The notes under the pieces were generated by a model. That model saw nothing but the letters and a program-made list of their open reading frames with translations, had not been told where the DNA came from and searched no databases. From Boswellia sacra (Eukaryota > Streptophyta > Magnoliopsida > Sapindales > Burseraceae), in contig SNVD02009651.1 of assembly GCA_013180625.2 (NCBI GenBank), positions 310,001 to 374,000 on the forward strand: 64,000 nt of DNA. The letters run 5' to 3'. The position numbers and the translations under genes were made by a program. Of the stretch, positions 35,940 through 49,070 are shown in pieces (the first letter of the stretch is position 1; each line of letters opens with the position of its first letter).

Positions 35940-36555
35940 TCAACGGTCAAAATTTTTGAATTGTACCATATTTATCGCTTTTTGACTGATAAATATGGCT
36001 TGCTAACGGTCAAATTTTTTAAATTTTATGATATTTGACGCTTTTTGACCGATAAATATGGCTTGCTAATGGTAAAATTTTTAAAATTTTATCATATTTG
36101 ACGCTTTTTGACCGATAAATATGATTATATTTTGAACTGTACCATATTTATCGCTTTTTGCCCGATAAATATTGCTTGCTAACGGTCAAATTTTTTAAAA
36201 TTCATCGTATTTGGCGCTTTTTGACCGATAAATATGATTCCATTTTGAATTGTATCATATTTATCGCTTTTTGCCTGATAAATTTAGCATAATAACGGTC
36301 AAATTTTTTAAAATCATCATATTTGATGCTTTTTGACCGATAAATATGATTATATTTTGAATTGTACCAATAAATATGATTCCATTTTGTATTGTACTAT
36401 ATTTATCACTTTTTACCTGATAAATATTGCTTGCTAACGATTTAATTTTTTAATTTTCTTCATATTTGGCGCTTGTTGACTGATAACTATGATTCCATTT
36501 TGTATTGCACCATATTTATCGCTTTTTGCCCGATAAATATGGCTTGCTAACAACA
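35940..36555. repeat. subterminal tandem-like repeats of CACTA-3
   Basis: Five to six diverged units of roughly 100-120 bp, each containing CATATTTATCGCTTTTTG or CATATTTGACGCTTTTTGAC, then GATAAATATGG and GCTTGCTAACGGTCAAATTT. Units are interleaved and partly deleted. They probably include transposase-binding sites. Confidence 0.8.
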
Positions 36556-37495
36556 GATATGGTTCTTGCTGCTTAAGAAACATAACAGTACTAATATTTG
36601 TTATTTTTCTACCCTGTGCGATTTTGTCAATACTCCGATTTGGCATATACAACACACACAAATATCTCTTGTCCTAGATTTATCATACACTATTAAAATA
36701 AATGATCTGTGTGAGTGTTTAATTAAAAAGAGATATAAATGGTTCTTTGTAACAATCATAACAGTAGACATGTCAACAAGCAAATTAAATAGTACCAAAA
36801 AAAGAACAATTTATAGGATCAATGTCATCCAGCAATGCATAAGAACAATAAGAATATCTTCGGATTGCATTTGTGCATAAGGTACATGGCAAAAAGGACA
36901 ATGTAGTCGATCATCAGATGTAAAAGTGCAGTAAAAACTAGCCATCTTTCTTCAGAGGTCATACAACTACACTAAGAATTAGAAACATTTCTTCAGAGTT
37001 CCACAAACCTGATGCTTGGCAATTGAGTAAAATGCAGATGATTATACCACCATTTGTTACCATGAAGCATCATGCAAATTAATCCTAACAATAAGTATAT
37101 CCCTTCTGTTGCTGAGAAAATTGGAAAAAAGGTGTGAGAAACAAAAGTTTGCATCATAGTCCCTAGGAGTGAGCCTTGAGAGAACAAAGTTTTGCACTAA
37201 ACTGAAATTAAAACAAGAATTTTACTACGTTTTGGTTGGAAAAGAAGACATGAGATTGTTTAGTACTTCCTTTCTATTATAATTGTAATCTTCGTCTAAA
37301 CTCAACAAATGAGAAAAAAAGCAATCGAAAAGGCACATTTCATTGCATTATTTATCTTTAGCAGTTACTATGTTGTTCCCATATTTCACTTTTTGTGGGC
37401 CCTGAATAATTTCATAAACAATTTATATGCATCAAGATGAATAAGATCTTGAAAAGAACTAGAACATACTATTTATTATAGTCTACAGCTAGACT
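36556..37495. other. CACTA-3 interior without recognised gene
   Basis: AT-rich, with short unassignable open frames. By position it could be intron or DNA downstream of the LPD exons, but the next expected LPD exon was not found. Confidence 0.4.
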
Positions 37496-37498
37496 TAC

Positions 37499-38513
37499 CA
37501 AAACTGTCTCGAAATATGTTAATATGTCCACCCCAAGAGCTTCCATTGAATTTGTCAAATTATTACGAATTTTTATGGCAAGGTTATTTGGATGATCAGT
37601 CGCACCTTGTCTTTCAAAACCAGCAGCTGCAACCTACCACAAGTTACAAGAACAGGGCACTGTATAATGAAAAACAAGATACTCCTATTACCACAAAAAG
37701 AGAGAGAGAGAGAGAGAGAGTAGATATACAATCATAAAATTTTAGCTTCTATACCTGCAGACCTAAAGACTTTATGTGATGCTCACTCTGAAGTTCATGT
37801 ATTCGACCACTTACAGCCAGAAGGGCTTTAGAAGGTACACAACCTCTGTTCACACATGTTCCCCCTACTACATCCCCCTCAATGATGGCAGTTTTCAATC
37901 CCTGCAATGATCAAGATTAGCCAAGCTGTTCAGAGTCAAAGAAGAAGACGTTTACATACTCAACTTGACCCTGATGGGTAGAATCTGTACAACTACAATC
38001 AATGCTCCATAAAATATCTGAAACAAATGCCACATAATCATCTTATCTCAACACCTAATATCAATACACTTTTCATCCATTTTATCCATCATAGTCCTAT
38101 TCATGCTTGCCTGTAATACGCAATCAAATTCCCTGCATTCAAATTCTTTTCAATTTATAAGTATTAAGGGTCCATGATGCTCGCCTAAATTCCACCCAAA
38201 ATAATACCAAATAAGTATAGTAAATAACTCAGTAATCACATCATGAGAGAGTGAAAATAAAAGAGAATGAAATAAAAACTGTTAAACAAATAAAAGAGAT
38301 GACATGGCAACAAGGAGGCAACGGCAATACTAAGTTTAGATACAACGAGTTTTTACTAAGAAGTAATAAGCATGGATTTTTTTTTTTACTAAGTTGAGCT
38401 AAGCATCACACTTGCAATTACAATTGTGAGTGAGAGTACCTTCTCTACAGCATGCAATGCAACTCCATGGCCTCCAACGCCAGCTCCAATAATAACCAGA
38501 TCATAGAAGAAAG
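37499..38513 (-). pseudogene. captured plastid dihydrolipoamide dehydrogenase (E3) fragment, three exons
   Basis: Minus-strand exons in order. About 38513-38440 encodes [20 protein letters not shown], the FAD-binding GxGxxG motif. 37901-37755 encodes [20 protein letters not shown], including the redox-active CxxxxC disulfide. 37633-37499 encodes [20 protein letters not shown] then [10 protein letters not shown]. Each retains AG/GT borders. The exons at 37901-37755 (49 codons) and 37633-37499 (45 codons) are fully open and in phase. The sequence matches the plastid-type E3 of the pyruvate dehydrogenase complex, not the mitochondrial form. Transit peptide and remaining exons are missing, so no enzyme can result. 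Confidence 0.85.
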
Positions 38514-38968
38514 AGTAACGTGTCTTAAACATTTGTAATCTAAAAGCTTCATAATTTTCCCCGTTTGCCCTCATTTTCAACATAACCATACAGAAAGCAA
38601 AGAAGAAGAAAAAGAAAGTAATCATAATAAATCCACCATAAGTGAGTGTGCTCAACAAAACCCAATCCTTGTATGTTCAATTCGTCATCATTTCACTCAC
38701 TTTCTGCAGACCAAACAAAAATCTATACATACAAAGCAACCAAAACATCAGACACCTAAATAATCCCTAATTCCCCGCAATTCCACAAGAAGCAAAAGGA
38801 ACCCAGACACTAAGAACAATAAAACACAAAAGCAACACAAAATCCCTTCACAAGTAATCCTAAAGTGAACTAAGCTCAAACAATTGGAACATCCGCCCAC
38901 TTTCCCGTCACTTTCTCGAGAACCAAACAGAAAAGAGCAAGTGAAAAAAATGATGAGAAAATGCTCAC

Positions 38969-39066
38969 TTCTTCCTCAGATCCAGTGCCATAGAAGGAGC
39001 AACGGTAGCGTCGAGCAAGGCGACATCAATCGGCTGGCTTAAATCCCGAAGCTTCTCAGCCGCCAT
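38969..39066 (-). pseudogene. captured exportin-1 (XPO1/CRM1) first exon
   Basis: From the ATG at 39066 the minus strand reads MAAEKLRDLSQPIDVALLDA then TVAP. In the next frame it continues FYGTGSEEE to a GTGAGC donor at 38968. Plant XPO1 starts MAAEKLRDLSQPIDVGVLDA TVAAFYGTGSKEE, so this is its first coding exon with a small frame-changing deletion. Exportin-1 carries leucine-rich export-signal cargo out of the nucleus. The exon lies upstream of, and in the same orientation as, the LPD exons, so a spliced transcript would join two unrelated genes. Confidence 0.85.
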
Positions 39067-39592
39067 AGCTGGAGTCAGCGAGTTGCAGGGCTATTGGAGT
39101 CGGTAACTCGTGGGACAGCTGGAGTCGGTGAGGCTGGAGTCGGCGCTGTGTGATGTTGGAGTAGGCGAGTCACGGGGCTGCTACTGTCGGCGCAAGGCAG
39201 GGCTACTAGAGTCGGCGATTTGAGCTACAATGAAATTGATTTGAGAAGAAACATGGAATCATAGGAGGGATTTGAGAAGAAATCGATGTGAGTAGATGAT
39301 GAGTGGGTAAGGGAGTAGATGATGGCGGCTAGGGCAAAAGAAGGAATAAACAACGTGAATAAATGGGAGGGAAATAAAAAAGGGAAAGAGGGAAAATTAA
39401 TATAAAGGTTTTTTTGTAACGTATATACGTGTCACTTATTTAAAAGTGATAAATGAAATTCTTGCAAGTGACAAATAATATAAAAAAGTAGAGTTGACTT
39501 TCTAGATCAGACTATATTTCTCACTATTCTAAAAAATTGTCAAATAAAAATTTTACAAAGTGACAAATATTTAATAAATTATTGTAGTGTAT

Positions 39593-40535
39593 CTAATGGT
39601 TAAAATTAAATTAAGTGATAAATTTTAATGATAATTGGTAAGAATTGATAAGTTTTACATAAATCTGAGGATTAGCTCTACATTTATATATATTTCGTGT
39701 TTAATCCGTGATTAAGTTTGGAAAATTTTATAATATTCTTAATATTTTTGCAACTTTTAAATAACCATCAGTTTCTTCTATTAAAAAGGCTCAAAGTTTT
39801 GGATCCAAGACAAATTCTCTCTAAAACCACAATAAACAATACTGAATGATTTACTGTCGTTGCATAATATCATATTTGATTGTTAAAGAACTACTTTATT
39901 TACGTTCCTAAGTATCTCATAGATTGAAGATCTATGATAAAGATTCATATAAATAGGTAAATTTGTTCAAAAAATAGTAACTTTTAATAATCTTACCCAC
40001 TAGTTAACTTTTATTCTTTCCCCAAGTGAAAATCGTGTGATACTTTTATTTCCATCATTTTAGTTGTTCGAGTTTGTCATGGACTGTATAATCTAGTACC
40101 TAGAAGTAGACAAATGGTAAGAATTTGAAGATAAGGGTAAGCTCAAGTTAGGTAAGAAATTAGATTGAAATTCAACTCCATCCAAAACAATGAAAGAGAT
40201 ATGGGAGTTCGAAGAGATAGCAAACCAAGATTTTCTCTCAAAGGCTAAAGTTTAATGTTTCGATGGATGTTTGTAATTTAATTATTTAAGAAAAATTGAG
40301 ATTAAGGGATTTTAGAAGAAAATTTGGTGTGTAATAGCTTTTATTATGTGTTTTAAAACCAAATACGCATTTTAACAATAATTCTATAAACATGAGCAAG
40401 CCTCGCACATGAAGATATGTATGATAAACCATTATTATTTCAACTTATTATTGATTTTAGCTATTACAACATATTATCTTCACTGAACATACAAATTTCA
40501 GTGCTTAGTTTGTTGAAGTGCAAGGTGAGTACTGC
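39593..40535. other. 3' flank of TPS copy C, shared with copy B
   Basis: From about 39810 to 40535 the sequence is similar to about 26815-27530 downstream of TPS copy B (for example AAATTCTCTCTAAAACC and AAGAACTACTTTATTTACGT). It contains the 3' untranslated region of copy C. No separate gene. Confidence 0.6.
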
Positions 40536-43286
40536 TCAAACAGGAATTGGGTCGACGAGCACAGAAGTGATTTCATCTTTCACCTTATAAGAGTTTGTGT
40601 AACAATCATCATCCTTGTATAGAAAATCCATGACCCGTGAAAAATTGAGTAGACACTCAAGGAAGGGCATTGGAATTGCTGTTGGTTTCAGCATCTCTTG
40701 ATTAACAACCTTCCACGCATTAGAAATTTCTTTTCGGAGAAAACTGATTGCTTCTTCCTCAGAAACGCAATGCTGCTTCGTGTAGCATTCCACAGCTGAC
40801 ACTACATGTTTCCTCTTTTGCTCCAACTGCGTATAAGATTTGCATAATTTAGAAATTTTTGATAATCAGATGTTTGATTGACCTTGTTATAGGAATTGTA
40901 GAATAATAATGTTAGACTTACAACCCAAATAAAACCCCAAATCTACAATATTCTGATGTGATAGTCTAAGTGGTAAAATCCTATTGAAGATGTAATTTTC
41001 CTCATTCATTTTTATTTTTTCTTCTCCATTAAATTTTGTCATATAGACTGCCACATCAGGCTGTAGACTTTGTGTTGTTAAGCCTAATACTACTAATTAT
41101 AGGTAATACTATATTTACAACCAACTTTTTACATTTTACTTTTGATTTTTATCTTTCTTTGCTAATGTAGTTACTTATTTAGTGCTATCAACGTGGAAAC
41201 TAATCGTTGATATATTAGTTGTACCATACCTCTCTGGTTACTATATCATCCATGAGTCTAGCAATAGTTGATGAAGCTACAATTATCTCAGGGTCATTAG
41301 AGATCCAATCGAAGGCCTGGTTGTAATTAGCAATCTTTCCCATGCCAAGGAAAGATGTTGTTGCTAGCATTTTATAACCACTAGTCACAAGTGCTGAAAT
41401 CTTCATATACTCCTCCATGGTTGGAACATAGCCTTGGTTGCACCACTTGGCTTCAACTAAGTATCCTTTGACTAGTCGCTTCATCTGGGACATAAATAAA
41501 TAAATTCAATTCGAGCTGGCACCTAATTAATTAGCAGGTAAAGTGTAAGAAATAGATTACCTCTTCTATCGCGTAATCTACCATATATGATCTTCCTTCC
41601 TTCGAAAGCTCCTCCTTTGCTTCCATGTAAATGTCTATGAGTGCCTTGTATAATGGTTTCATGTACTGTGGAAGAATATCTATAGTGGCAATGTCCCACC
41701 TAAAACAACTCAAGTGAAGACAAAATTTGGGGTAAATTGGACAAATTAATGTAGACCTTGATAAATTTAAAGTTCACAGAATTATCTGTTAAATATTCTT
41801 GCTGAGAATGACCTTTTAATAGCATCAGTTAATATCTCAAGTTCTTCAAGGGTGGCATAGACATCGTAGGTGTCATCGATAATGGATGTCATGGCTATTA
41901 CTTTGGTTAGGATGCATCTTCCGAAAGTGTATTTGGGCTCGAAATAGACTCCCAACATCCAGAAATAGAGCTCAACCAATCTGTCTCTTGCATATGGCAC
42001 CTTCGTTGCAAAGTCCAAACTTTTCCACCACCTGCAATGCAAGTTCAGAGTCTTTAATTTTCTATTGCTCAATTTAAAACAGTTACGTTAAACTTTTAGC
42101 CGTTTAAGAACTTAATAGTTGAACTTACTCGGTGAGGCTGCTTAGCTCCTTCCGGTGTTGTGCTTGTAACATGTTAAAATCTAGTTTTGCAAACTTCAGT
42201 AGTGTTTGATTCTTTGGATTTTCTTTAGAGTAGAAATTGATATAATGCCTTGCCTCCAACCTTGGTACGCCTTTGTGAAAGGGCCTATTCAAGGCATGAG
42301 TTATATGTTGTGCAAGATGAGGACTTACTTGAGTAACCCTTGACTTGAGGTGAGATGTAGTGAAATCTATAGCGTCGTCCAGGACATCTTCTCCACATAT
42401 GCCAAGATGTGCAGCCTCATACAAACTTAGCATGCCTGTCACGTCATTAATCATGAAGCTTTTGAACTTTCCCTGTTCGTCTATGAATTTGCCAAATATA
42501 TCTGCTTTACAATAAAACCCTTGGTGAAAATTAACAATCAAGAGCATTGGTGAATTTCAGGCACCATTATATCTATATATAGGGAATGAGGCACACTCAC
42601 GACATGGAACATGGTATCCTTGTTGTCTCAATAACCGAAATCTAAGAGCAGCAGTGTTCAGGTTGTTACTATCATCGCTTTCAAGATAGAGTTTCCCTAG
42701 TTCATCCTCTATCTCCTTATCAAAATGGTGAGCCACTCCTAAGCGCTGAACAACATCAATCAAATTCAATTTATCTGAAGCCGTATTTGTGGCACAGATT
42801 AACATGCTTCTCACTTGTTGCTTCAGTACTTCAAATTCTTTCTGAGTCGCGGCATTGATCTGTACAAGATTTTTACCAAGAAAATAAACAACAGTGCATT
42901 ATAAAACAAAACTATGAAATTTCATTAACTATGCATCCATTTGTGGATGTATCATTTATGCATTTATCTCGGTTGCTTTTATATGGACAAACAAAGAAAC
43001 AATTTTTTAATTAAAGTGAATTGCATGCTAGCTTCAGCTATTAACTTGAGTTGCTTACAGCTTCAGAATTGCCTACAACTAGCTAGATAGAAATATGAAA
43101 ATGATCGCACGCAAATTAGTGATAGAGAATTTATCAAATAATGGAAGTAGATACCATAGGATATTGAGAAGCATAAGAAAGGAAGTGATTTCCCCAAATA
43201 GTAGGATGATAATTTGCCGATTGGCGATTAATGTTTTGCTTAGGCTTTGGGGTAGAAGCAGGAGCTGCTGAAACTTGAAAAGACAT
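40536..43286 (-). CDS. terpene synthase, TPS-a type, probable sesquiterpene synthase (TPS copy C)
   Basis: Seven exons: 43286-43155, 42859-42601, 42501-42129, 42031-41813, 41699-41561, 41484-41230, 40826-40536. All introns have GT/AG ends and the phases join into 555 codons without a stop, the usual TPS-a size. Visible motifs are [11 protein letters not shown] (R21-Q22-x8-W31, an RRx8W variant with Gln in the second position), R270-D-R272, the Mg-binding D307-D-T-Y-D311, and the second metal site D453-D-I-V-T457-x3-E461. There is no plastid transit peptide before the RRx8W region, so the enzyme should be cytosolic and use farnesyl diphosphate. The product cannot be predicted. The last base of exon 2 gives His where relatives have Asp in CDIF. 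Intron 6 holds an old MITE-like remnant. Confidence 0.9.
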
Positions 43287-45930
43287 TGTATATAGATTAA
43301 CGTTGTGTGTCTGATATTGCCGTCGTGCCTATGGATTATATAGTAGAACTCATGCATCTAGAGATTATGCTTAGCATGTTTTTCATCTCATGTTCATTTA
43401 ACCCATTTTTTTGTATCTCTATGTGAGAAAATCTTATCAAGTTTTTAATTTCAACAGTTGACAATGATTTTTTTTCCAATACCTTAGTTTTTTTTTTAAT
43501 TTCTATAATTGGCAATGACTATTCATTTAATCAATACAAAAACTTTTGAGAAGTTTGTATTCAATTCTTAGAATAACCTTAATCCATTATATATATTATG
43601 TTGATGATTATGTGTGCCTTAAAGGCACATGTTATGCCCTTACAAATTGTATAAATTCTTTTGAAGGTTGTATAAATTCTCTTCAAATTGTTAATTCTAT
43701 CAAAAAATGTGTAAAAAGTATTAAATACGAATTTGAATTGAATCTATATAATCTTTAAGGGCTTAACATGTACTCTTAGAATACAGTTAAGGCTACCTTT
43801 TTATGATTGGTTAGTCTGCAACAAAGAACATTATGTTTTAGGTCTAAGATGATTTCTTGAAATAAATATGCAGTGCAGAACCAAGGGTGCAGTGCAACCG
43901 AGTTTTCTGAAAATTTCTAAATTCATACAAATAGTTTGAATTATAAAACTTAGAACCTTGATTCAAAACAAAATTCCTTACCTATATCCCATTCAAACTT
44001 TAGAAAAAAAAATTATTTATATGGAAAAGATTCGTTGCACATCTTGTACCATATTTAAAAGAAAAATTTCCTTCGTATGATCTCATCTTTTACTATTTTA
44101 TTATAAGTAATCACCTAAATTATAACTTATCAAGTCAGAACTTTCCACTATTCTCATCTCTTTCTTTCTAAATTTTAGTTTAATGTTTACATAAATAAAT
44201 ATGGGATGAGATATTTCAACTTAAATTTTTTACTTAAAATTTCAACCATTAATTCAAGTTGATCCAATAGTGTTCAAATTTTATGAGTTAGTTATATTAG
44301 ATGTGTTATATCAACTTTTGATCTTAACCAGAAGATCTAATGGAATGAATGGTTAAAATTTAAGTTTAGATTTAAATAAAAACTTTAAGTTAAAGTATGA
44401 CATTCCGATAAATATTCATACCTTGTTTGTCATACATATTTCATGTATATATAGATTTTTTCATTAAAAAATTTACTTAAAGAGTAAAATCTAAACAGTA
44501 GTGCAAAAATTTTAGCCCACCTAAAGAAAATTTTCTAATTACTGCCCTGTAAATATACATCTCCGAAAGGGTTAAAAAGCGCATGAAAAGAGGTAGGACT
44601 GTAATTAACATAAACATTCACCGGTTCATTGAAAAAATGGATCTGATATGTGATTCTCATTTTAGAGTTGCTTTTATGCATACAATTTATCTTCCATATA
44701 TCAATGGGAGAAAAGTCTTTTCAGCCGAAAAACAATAAATTCTTAACCACATATATAAGTCCAAATTCAGGACAGACATTCTTAACATGAGATTTTTGAT
44801 TATTTAAATTATATTCTTGTGATGTGTTTCTTGATTGAAAAAACCGCTAAGAGCAGTTTGCTGGTGGCAGTTGTATAAGCTCCAAGCCGATATAAAATGT
44901 TTAGAATATTGTTTTAATTAAAAACTCTTCATGTCAATTTATATAAATAAATTAAATCATTAATCTTATTTAATATTAACAAATTTCAAAATTTATTCAT
45001 TTAAAAGTATTATATCACATTGGTTTATATGTTAATTTATAAATTAAAGTAGTATTATACTTTTATATATATAAGGTCATTTTTAACATTTTCTTGCTCT
45101 CTTCAAGGTTAATTTTGGCAAATCCTATTCTTAACATTTTTGCCTGTTCATCAATTAATTACTGCTTTTTTTAAAAAAAAAATTCCAGTTGTATAAGAAG
45201 TTTGCAATCCCAGCGAAGTAATTATAATTATTCACGTGAACGTAAATTTCTATTTTGTTAAAATCAATCCTCATATATACTCATAGTTTAGCTCTTCTAT
45301 TAATTCTTTTATTTTCTAATTAATTAGATAAATTAAATAACTACTAAACAGAGGAAAGAAGGGAAAATAAACATGAGAAAAAGAAAAAAACCAGTGACTT
45401 AGAATAGTGCATATTGTTCAGACATAAAAAATTTAAAATGAGTAATCGGTTTTAAAGATAAAAAAGGATTTAGGTGGCATCAAATTCAACTTTGTATACC
45501 TGGCTAAGTTACATTTATACTAAAGATCTCAAGGCCATGGAATCCCCTAATCTTATTTTTCTAAACATTTATTTTAAGGATCTTACAACCAATGTCAACT
45601 AAAATTACGTTAAATGGTCGATATTTATCCACTTACTATATCTTGTTTTCTTTATCTGCTAAAATATCCTATTTTTTCTGTTGATTTGCTATTTATTAGC
45701 GCTAACATGTATTAAAAACAACTCACATTCCATGAGAAAAATTTTCTATTTTCTTTCTTTAATCAATGATTGTAGAAGGAAATTACTACACTAACCTGTC
45801 TTGCTTGGACCATTGTGATTATGCACTATTGAGCCAGTAGTTGAATGTCCTTATGCTAAATGCTTCAGGGGCTTCTTCTCTAGACTAGTAGAGATACTTG
45901 TAAGGGCACTTTGGTGTCTAAGTCAGGTAC
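43287..45930. repeat. 5' flank of TPS copy C (duplicated block)
   Basis: Aligns with the copy A flank in three segments (about 4140-5920, 6795-7150, 8385-8790) and partly with the copy B flank. It contains the promoter side of the intact synthase. This copy lacks the transposon insertions found in copy A and therefore shows the pre-insertion state. No other gene. Confidence 0.75.
43336..43342 (-). promoter_or_regulatory. putative TATA box of TPS copy C
   Basis: TATATAA on the minus strand lies 50 bases upstream of the start codon. The equivalent positions in copies A and B read TATAC and TATAG-type sequences, so the box is best preserved in the intact gene. Confidence 0.5.
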
Positions 45931-46785
45931 AAGGGTGTAACTATTTTTTTTTTTGGGATGAGCTAAAAAGATTTGAAAGCAAAATTGGTGAACCTCAATT
46001 AGGAGATTTTATTAATTAAAAAAATTGATACACCTAATTCGTCGGACACAAATAACCTTACCCTTGAAAATATAAATTTTATTCAAAAATAATTAAAATT
46101 ATACTATGATAAAATGAAAATAAACATAATTTGAAAATGAGATAAAACATTATCGAAGTTGTGCTCTACGTTGCTTCAAGGTATATAAATTTCTATTATT
46201 GAATCTGCGTCAATACTTTAATTCCTTTCTTATCTAATAATGAGAATTCTTTTGTAATATGGATAAATGGAAAAAGGAAATTAATTTTATATATTAACTC
46301 CGTTATAATAAAAATTAAATGAAAATAGAGAAATATTATTTTAATAAAGATTAATCAAAAGAGGTGATAAAATTGCTTCAGGCAACTCTTTTAAGAAGAC
46401 TAAAATTTAGAAAATATAATATGTTTATGAAAATATAAAATGATTTATAATAGATAAAATTATATAAATTTTGAAATAAATTATATATAAATTTATTCTA
46501 AAAAGTGTAATTGCTTCTGCCCCTACTAGATTATTTTCCTCATCCTTATTGATAAATAATAGTTTTTGTCAAACCTCTATAAATAGTTGCTAGGGTTTTA
46601 AACATTATATTTTGTAGGGTCTCTTCTTTTGAGGGACTCTTAGGAGATTATAGGTAAGCTATCATAAGTATTTGGTTATTGATAGATGATATAGTTGGCA
46701 TATTAGGAACTTGGTTTTTACAGAGATAGTTTTCTGATGATGAAGTATTTTGAAAATCATATCTATTATGTTACTTCTTATTTTA
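45931..46785. other. AT-rich intergenic, no feature seen
   Basis: Low-complexity AT-rich DNA with a short poly-T tract near 45943. No open frame or recognised repeat. Confidence 0.55.
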
Positions 46786-46789
46786 GTAT

Positions 46790-48740
46790 GCCAAATTGGC
46801 ATGTTTTTCATCCCATGTTCATTTAAGTTCTTTTTTCTTTCTTGTCTATATGCTTTTAAATCTGCAATATAGATAACATCTCTATGAATATCTTCTTAGA
46901 GGCTGTACGGCTTCAACGCTATAGATTGAATATTCTTTATTTTAAAAAATGAACTATTTTACTTGGTCATATTAAAAGCAATATAATTAGTTAAAAATCC
47001 ATCATATATGGATCAAACTCTAATATATATGTCTGGAAGAAGCATTTTAATTAAATCGGTTGTTGAAAGTAGCACTTTTAGTTCCTTAACTAGTGATAAT
47101 TAATTCATTTAACATAAAAAAAATAATTCTTCAAAGAACTTTGAATCATTGAATCATATATATATATATTAGAAATTGTTAACTTAAATAAACAAAAATG
47201 TGATATATTTAATTAAATTTCAGGTTGGTGATTATCTATGTCATAAATCTATTGGTTAAGCATATAAATGACATTTTTATTTTAGGTGATGATTTCTTGA
47301 AATATAAATGTCAAAATTAAAAGGAGCATCTTTTTATTTTTATTTTTAAGATATAAGCAATTTAACTAAAAAAACCCAGGATCTAATAATTATTTATAAT
47401 TGTTGATCTGATTTCTAACTGATCTTTTTTTATTTGATTGATGTTCAAACAAATTAAATTAATAAATAAAAAGAATAAAGATAAATCTTAATCATCAATA
47501 TTTAGTGAATATTGATGCATCAAAGGATCTCAAAAAATAAAGCAAAAATTTGTCTTTAATTTTTTTTTCTATTTTATTATTCTACTATAGATTCAATAAT
47601 CTATTCTAAATTAGAAAAAAAAAAGTTAGCTCATTTTTTGAATCTGTCTAATTTAGATTATTTCAATGTTTTATTGTTTATTTGATGTACAAAAAAAACT
47701 TTTTGAATTATTGGTAGAAAGGGATTTTGCTAATGAAAAAGCTTTCAATGCCTCCCAATATCGCCCATTTTCCAAACACTTTTACAAGCACACTTCCTCG
47801 ATATAGAATTACGTTCTTTTAGAACTGTCATTCATAAGATAGAATGTTATTCATTGCTAAAATTGGACACACACAAGCAAGCATGCACACGCGCACACAC
47901 ATATATATATTGAAATTGTAAAGTGTTTTAGTAAAAAAACAAAGAAAAAATCTCAACCACACAAAAACAGTATACCAATACACAAACTCTAGAAAGATTG
48001 TCAAGAGTCGAGACCATTCTTAACATAAGATTTTTGATTATTTCAATTAAAGCTTGTAATGTATTTCTCAATTGGATAAACTCAGCAGTTTCCTGGTGGT
48101 AGTTGAATAAGTTAACGTAGCTTTTGTGTATATGAAGGTGGCACTTTAACCTTTGTCTTGGTCTCTGCAATGTGCATCATGATTAAGCACGGAAATCGTA
48201 TTTTTAACAATTTTGCCTTTTATACAATTAGTTCATATTTTTTAACAAATTTTATTCGTATACAAAGTTTTCCAATCCCAGAATAGCAATTCTATATAAT
48301 TGGTTATATGAACATAAGTTTTTATTTTGTTAATCAAACCTTTTTTTATACTCATATATAGTTTACTTCTTCTATTAATTTTTATGTGTGCGAATTAATT
48401 GAACAGAGGAAAGAATTCAAATAAAAAAATTGAAAAAAGAAAGAAAAGGAAAAGAAAAGACAACTGTAAGCTTATAATGATGTGTTGTTGAGAAATTTAA
48501 TATTTAAAATGATTATATGATTGAAAATAAACATAGAACCAATTCAAGCTGTACAGTTGGCTAAGTTGAGTATTTTATAATCCATATCAATCAAAATATT
48601 ATTATATGGTCGAGATTTATCCACTTATTATGTGTGTGTGAGTATATGTGTGTGTGTGTTTTTTTGTCGTAATTTTTCTTTTGATTTGCTATTGATTGGT
48701 GCTAACATGTATCAATTAAGACAACTCATGATATGACAAA
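46790..48740. repeat. orphan copy of the TPS 5' flank without a gene
   Basis: Pieces match the copy C flank in order: GGCATGTTTTTCATCCCATG at about 46798 (compare 43375), ATTTTTGATTATTT with GTTTCCTGGTGGTAGTTG near 48030-48110 (compare 44793-44880), TTTTCCAATCCCAG near 48269 (compare 45205), and GTGCTAACATGTAT near 48698 (compare 45698). No TPS exon lies below 46790, so only the flank of a fifth copy remains. It is the most diverged of the four flanks. Confidence 0.55.
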
Positions 48741-48894
48741 ATATGAGTATTTTTTCTCCAAAAAAGTTTAAGAAAATAGGGGAAAGAAAAGGGGCAAGAA
48801 CTGGTGACGAATTGAAATTAGTTTATAGTTGTGATTGGAAAAAAAAATTTATAGAAGAGGTACAAAATGTTGCAATATTCTAAAATCAAAGTCT

Positions 48895-49070
48895 TGTTTG
48901 TCCACTTGAGGTGAACAAGAAAACGTGGACCACAAAAAGTAGAAAGAAGAAATCTTATTGGTCCTCCTGAGGACTAAAATATATAACAAGTACAAAGAGA
49001 TCTAATTAGTCCATTTGAGGTGAATTAGAATAACAAATGAAGAATTCTTGTTAGTATGAGTATGCGGTAC
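48895..49070. repeat. three imperfect copies of a 55-60 bp repeat
   Basis: Variants of GTCCACTTGAGGTGAACAAGAA occur near 48899, 48959 (GTCCTCCTGAGGACTAAAAT) and 49010 (GTCCATTTGAGGTGAATTAG), spaced about 55-60 bp apart. No coding capacity. Downstream to 49718 I see nothing further. Confidence 0.5.

Larger units (their letters stand above)
35698..39589. mobile_element. CACTA-3: 3.9-kb CACTA element with exportin-1 and plastid LPD exons
   Basis: Ends are CACTACAAGAAAAAAT and, reversed, CACTACAATAATTTAT, flanked by a perfect TAT duplication (35695-35697 and 39590-39592). The left subterminal region is rich in TATTTGGCG/TTTTTGACCG motifs and tandem repeats. The cargo is on the minus strand: an exportin-1 first exon next to three exons of plastid dihydrolipoamide dehydrogenase. 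No transposase was found, so it depends on another element to move. Confidence 0.88.
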
